From Acidobacteriota bacterium (GTDB taxonomy: Bacteria > Acidobacteriota > Thermoanaerobaculia > Thermoanaerobaculales > Thermoanaerobaculaceae), in the NCBI GenBank assembly GCA_016213675.1, contig JACQZW010000055.1, positions 1 to 64,000 on the forward strand: a stretch of DNA of 64,000 bases. Direction: 5' to 3'. Position 1 is the stretch's first letter, and each line of letters opens with the position of its first letter. This document shows positions 62,087-64,000 of the stretch, piece after piece. Position numbers and translations under genes: made by a program. A model generated the notes under the pieces. That model was not told the DNA's origin and made no database searches. It was given only the letters and a program-made list of their open reading frames with translations.

Positions 62087-62225
62087 CGACCGGGTGTCGT
62101 CCCCCAGCAGCCCCGAAGAGCCGCCGCCATTCGGCGGAAGCTGGCAGCGGCTCTACCTGCTGGTCGCCGCCAACCTTCTCGTCTGGATCGCCGGGTTCGC
62201 GGTGTTCACGCGGGCCTTCCGGTGA
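62079..62225 (+). CDS. 48-residue single-pass membrane protein
   Basis: The product is VTDDRVSSPSSPEEPPPFGG, then a basic spot and one membrane helix (LYLLVAANLLVWIAGFAVFT). The GTG start lies inside the end of the deacetylase gene, with GGGAGG at the right distance. Its TGA overlaps the symporter start (GTGA). Double overlap argues for a real gene. It may be an accessory subunit of the symporter; that is inference. Confidence 0.7.
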   Translation: MTDDRVSSPSSPEEPPPFGGSWQRLYLLVAANLLVWIAGFAVFTRAFR

Positions 62226-63919
62226 CGCCGCTCGACTGGATCGTGCTGGCCACCTGGCTGGCTTTCGCCGTCGCCTACGGGGTGTGGCGCGGCGGGCGCC
62301 CGCGCGACGCGGAGGGCTACCTGCTCGCCGGCAAGGCGATGCGCTGGCCGACGGTGGCGCTGTCGATCATGGCCACCCAGGCCTCGGCGATCACCTTCCT
62401 GTCGACGCCGGGCCAAGCCTACGCGGACGGCATGCGCTTCGTCCAGTTCTACCTCGGCCTGCCGCTCGCGATGATCGTCCTATCGATCACCGCCGTTCCC
62501 CTGTACCACCGCCTCAAGGTCTTCACGGCGTATGAGTTCCTCGAGCGCCGGTTCGACGCCAAGACGCGCACCCTGACCGCCGCGCTGTTCCTCACCCAGC
62601 GGGGACTGGCGGCCGGGCTGACCATCTACGCCCCGTCGCTCATCCTCTCGGTGATCCTCGGCTGGGACATCGGCATCACGATCGCCGTGATCGGCGGGCT
62701 CGTGGTGATCTTCACCACCTCGGGCGGGACCCGCGCGGTGAGCCGGACCCACGTCCTGCAGGCGTCGGTGATCCTCGCCGGCATGGCGGCGGTCTTCGTC
62801 GCGCTCGTCGCCCAGTTGCCGGCCGACATCTCGCTGCTCGACGCCGTCCGCGTCGCCGGCAAGGCCGGCAAGCTCGAGGCGATCAACACGTCGTTCGACC
62901 TCCGTGACCGCTACACGCTGTGGTCCGGCCTCCTGGGCGGCTTCTTCCTCATGCTCTCGTACTTCGGCACCGACCAGTCCCAGGTTCAACGCTACCTCGC
63001 CGGTGCCTCGGTGCGCGAGAGCCGCATGGGGCTGCTCCTCAACGGCCTGCTCAAGGTGCCGATGCAGTTCGTCATCCTCTTCGTCGGCGCCTGCGTCTTC
63101 GCCTTCTACCAGTTCGCCCGGCCGCCGGTCTTCTTCAACCCCGTCGAGGTCGCCAAGGTGCGCGCCTCGGCGCAGTCGGCCCGGTTCGCGGACGCCGAGG
63201 CTCGCTACGCCGGCGCCCTCGCGGAGCGGGAAGCCCGGGCCCGCGAGCTGGCGGTCGCGCTGCGCTCGACCGACGGGGCCGCCCGGGACGCCGCCACGAC
63301 CGAGTTCCGGCGGGCGAGCGCCACGGCCGACGCGGTGCGCCGGGAGGCCGTCGAGCTGATCACGGCGACCGATCCCGGCGCCAACGCCTCGGACACCAAC
63401 TACGTCTTCCTCACCTTCGTGGTCAGCCGCGTGCCGGCCGGACTGGTCGGGCTGATGCTGGCGGCGGTTTTCGCGGCCTCGATGAACTCGACCTCGGCCG
63501 AGCTCAACTCCCTCGCCGCGACCACCGTCGTCGACGGCTATCGCCGCTTCGTGCGCCCCGAGGCGAGCGAGCGGCAGGTGGTCCGGGTCTCGCGGTGGGC
63601 GACCGTGGCGTGGGGCGGGTTCGCCATCGCTTTCGCCGAGTCGGCCAGCCGCCTCGGCTCGCTCGTCGAGGCGGTCAACATCCTCGGATCGCTCTTCTAC
63701 GGCACGATCCTCGGCGTCTTCCTGGTCGCCTTCTACCTGCGCCGCGTGTCCGGCACCGCGACGTTCGTGGCCGCCATCGGCGCCGAGGCCGCGGTGATCG
63801 CGTGCTTCGTCCTGACGCCGATCTCGTTCCTCTGGTACAACGTGGTCGGCTGCCTCGTGGTCCTCGGCGTGGCGCCGTTGATCGACCTCACGCTCCGGCC
63901 CCGTCACGCCGTGAGCTAG
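62222..63919 (+). CDS. Sodium:solute symporter (SSS family)
   Basis: The product has 565 residues with about 13 membrane helices. GYLLAGKAMRWPTVALSIMA, TQASAITFLSTPGQAYADGM and YFGTDQSQVQRYLAGASVRE are classic SSS motifs. LAAVFAASMNSTSAELNSLA holds the second sodium-site serines. A charged helical insertion of about 70 residues (about 325-395) interrupts the middle; similar insertions occur in some SSS branches. The substrate is probably a sugar or acetylated sugar released by the upstream deacetylase, an inference from the overlap. Confidence 0.92.
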   Translation: MTPLDWIVLATWLAFAVAYGVWRGGRPRDAEGYLLAGKAMRWPTVALSIMATQASAITFLSTPGQAYADGMRFVQFYLGLPLAMIVLSITAVPLYHRLKVFTAYEFLERRFDAKTRTLTAALFLTQRGLAAGLTIYAPSLILSVILGWDIGITIAVIGGLVVIFTTSGGTRAVSRTHVLQASVILAGMAAVFVALVAQLPADISLLDAVRVAGKAGKLEAINTSFDLRDRYTLWSGLLGGFFLMLSYFGTDQSQVQRYLAGASVRESRMGLLLNGLLKVPMQFVILFVGACVFAFYQFARPPVFFNPVEVAKVRASAQSARFADAEARYAGALAEREARARELAVALRSTDGAARDAATTEFRRASATADAVRREAVELITATDPGANASDTNYVFLTFVVSRVPAGLVGLMLAAVFAASMNSTSAELNSLAATTVVDGYRRFVRPEASERQVVRVSRWATVAWGGFAIAFAESASRLGSLVEAVNILGSLFYGTILGVFLVAFYLRRVSGTATFVAAIGAEAAVIACFVLTPISFLWYNVVGCLVVLGVAPLIDLTLRPRHAVS

Positions 63920-63970
63920 CGTCGGGGCAGCCCTCGCGGCCGCCCATCGGCCCAGATCCTGGTTCGAGAA

Positions 63971-63991
63971 GGGCGGGGACGAGCCCCGCCC
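63971..63991 (+). terminator. GC-rich hairpin after the symporter
   Basis: GGGCGGGG and CCCCGCCC pair perfectly over 8 bp around ACGAG, 51 bases after the stop. It is the sixth member of the GC-rich hairpin family and lies at the right edge of the window. Confidence 0.5.
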
Positions 63992-64000
63992 TACCCGTTC

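Overview
The window is a gene-dense piece of a very GC-rich (roughly 70 percent by eye) bacterial chromosome. No rRNA, CRISPR array, transposase, integrase or phage module was found. Several gene sets argue for a free-living diderm of the Acidobacteriota type: a complete bacillithiol operon (bshC-bshB1-bshA), MglA/MglB polarity proteins, an rpsU-mutS2-dnaG-rpoD operon, tadA-tRNA-Ser-SRP RNA-dnaX-ybaB-recR in one run, lipoproteins with lipoboxes, and secreted proteins of unknown family. The phylum is an inference from gene content and repeat style; no search was possible.

Layout. 1-6 kb: end of an OPT-family transporter, a GT4 glycosyltransferase, then a minus-strand set (YjbQ, a lytic transglycosylase lipoprotein, a GAF-like protein) divergent from a small lipoprotein. 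6-12.3 kb: macromolecular-synthesis operon rpsU-mutS2-dnaG-rpoD, closed by a hairpin terminator and followed by tRNA-Met. 12.5-16.4 kb: zinc-ribbon protein, RNase H, YggS, DivIVA-like protein, HutI. 16.5-26.3 kb, minus strand: tadA, two tRNA-Ser genes, SRP RNA, dnaX, ybaB, recR, mglB, mglA, glmS, a cysteine-rich miniprotein and a UvrD/PcrA helicase. 26.3-29.6 kb: a two-gene signalling pair (receiver-histidine kinase and receiver-PAS-GGDEF-EAL). 29.7-34.3 kb: secreted nuclease, microprotein, a secreted protein with an internal duplication, tRNA-Arg, an ABC exporter pair, tRNA-Glu. 34.3-36.4 kb: a small accessory pocket of unrecognised genes with different base use. 36.4-47.9 kb: alkaline phosphatase, TruA, M29-like peptidase, APC transporter, DUF4845-like protein, two signal peptidases, LepA, TsaD, MtnA. 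48-51.4 kb: glycolytic operon gap-pgk-tpi-secG plus tRNA-Leu. 51.4-56 kb: a 107-bp tandem repeat, two paralogous secreted proteins, TM2 and DUF4870-like membrane proteins, YidD. 56-64 kb: the bacillithiol operon, a large PIG-L deacetylase, a 48-residue membrane protein and a sodium:solute symporter.

The most unusual content is non-genic. (1) A family of elements made of degenerate heptanucleotide arrays, often as inverted arms around a C-rich core, sits at or across the 3' ends of genes (mutS2, rnhA, hutI/pcrA, mglA, SRP RNA, tsaD, bshB1), and related arrays lie inside the coding sequence of pcrA and bshB1. (2) A family of very GC-rich hairpins of the form GGGA-loop-TCCC occurs mostly after genes; two of them are in a 107-bp tandem repeat and differ by compensatory changes. 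(3) Many promoters are readable as TTGNNN-17-TANNNT, and three genes place a TANNCT box exactly 6 nt before the start codon, which suggests leaderless transcription.
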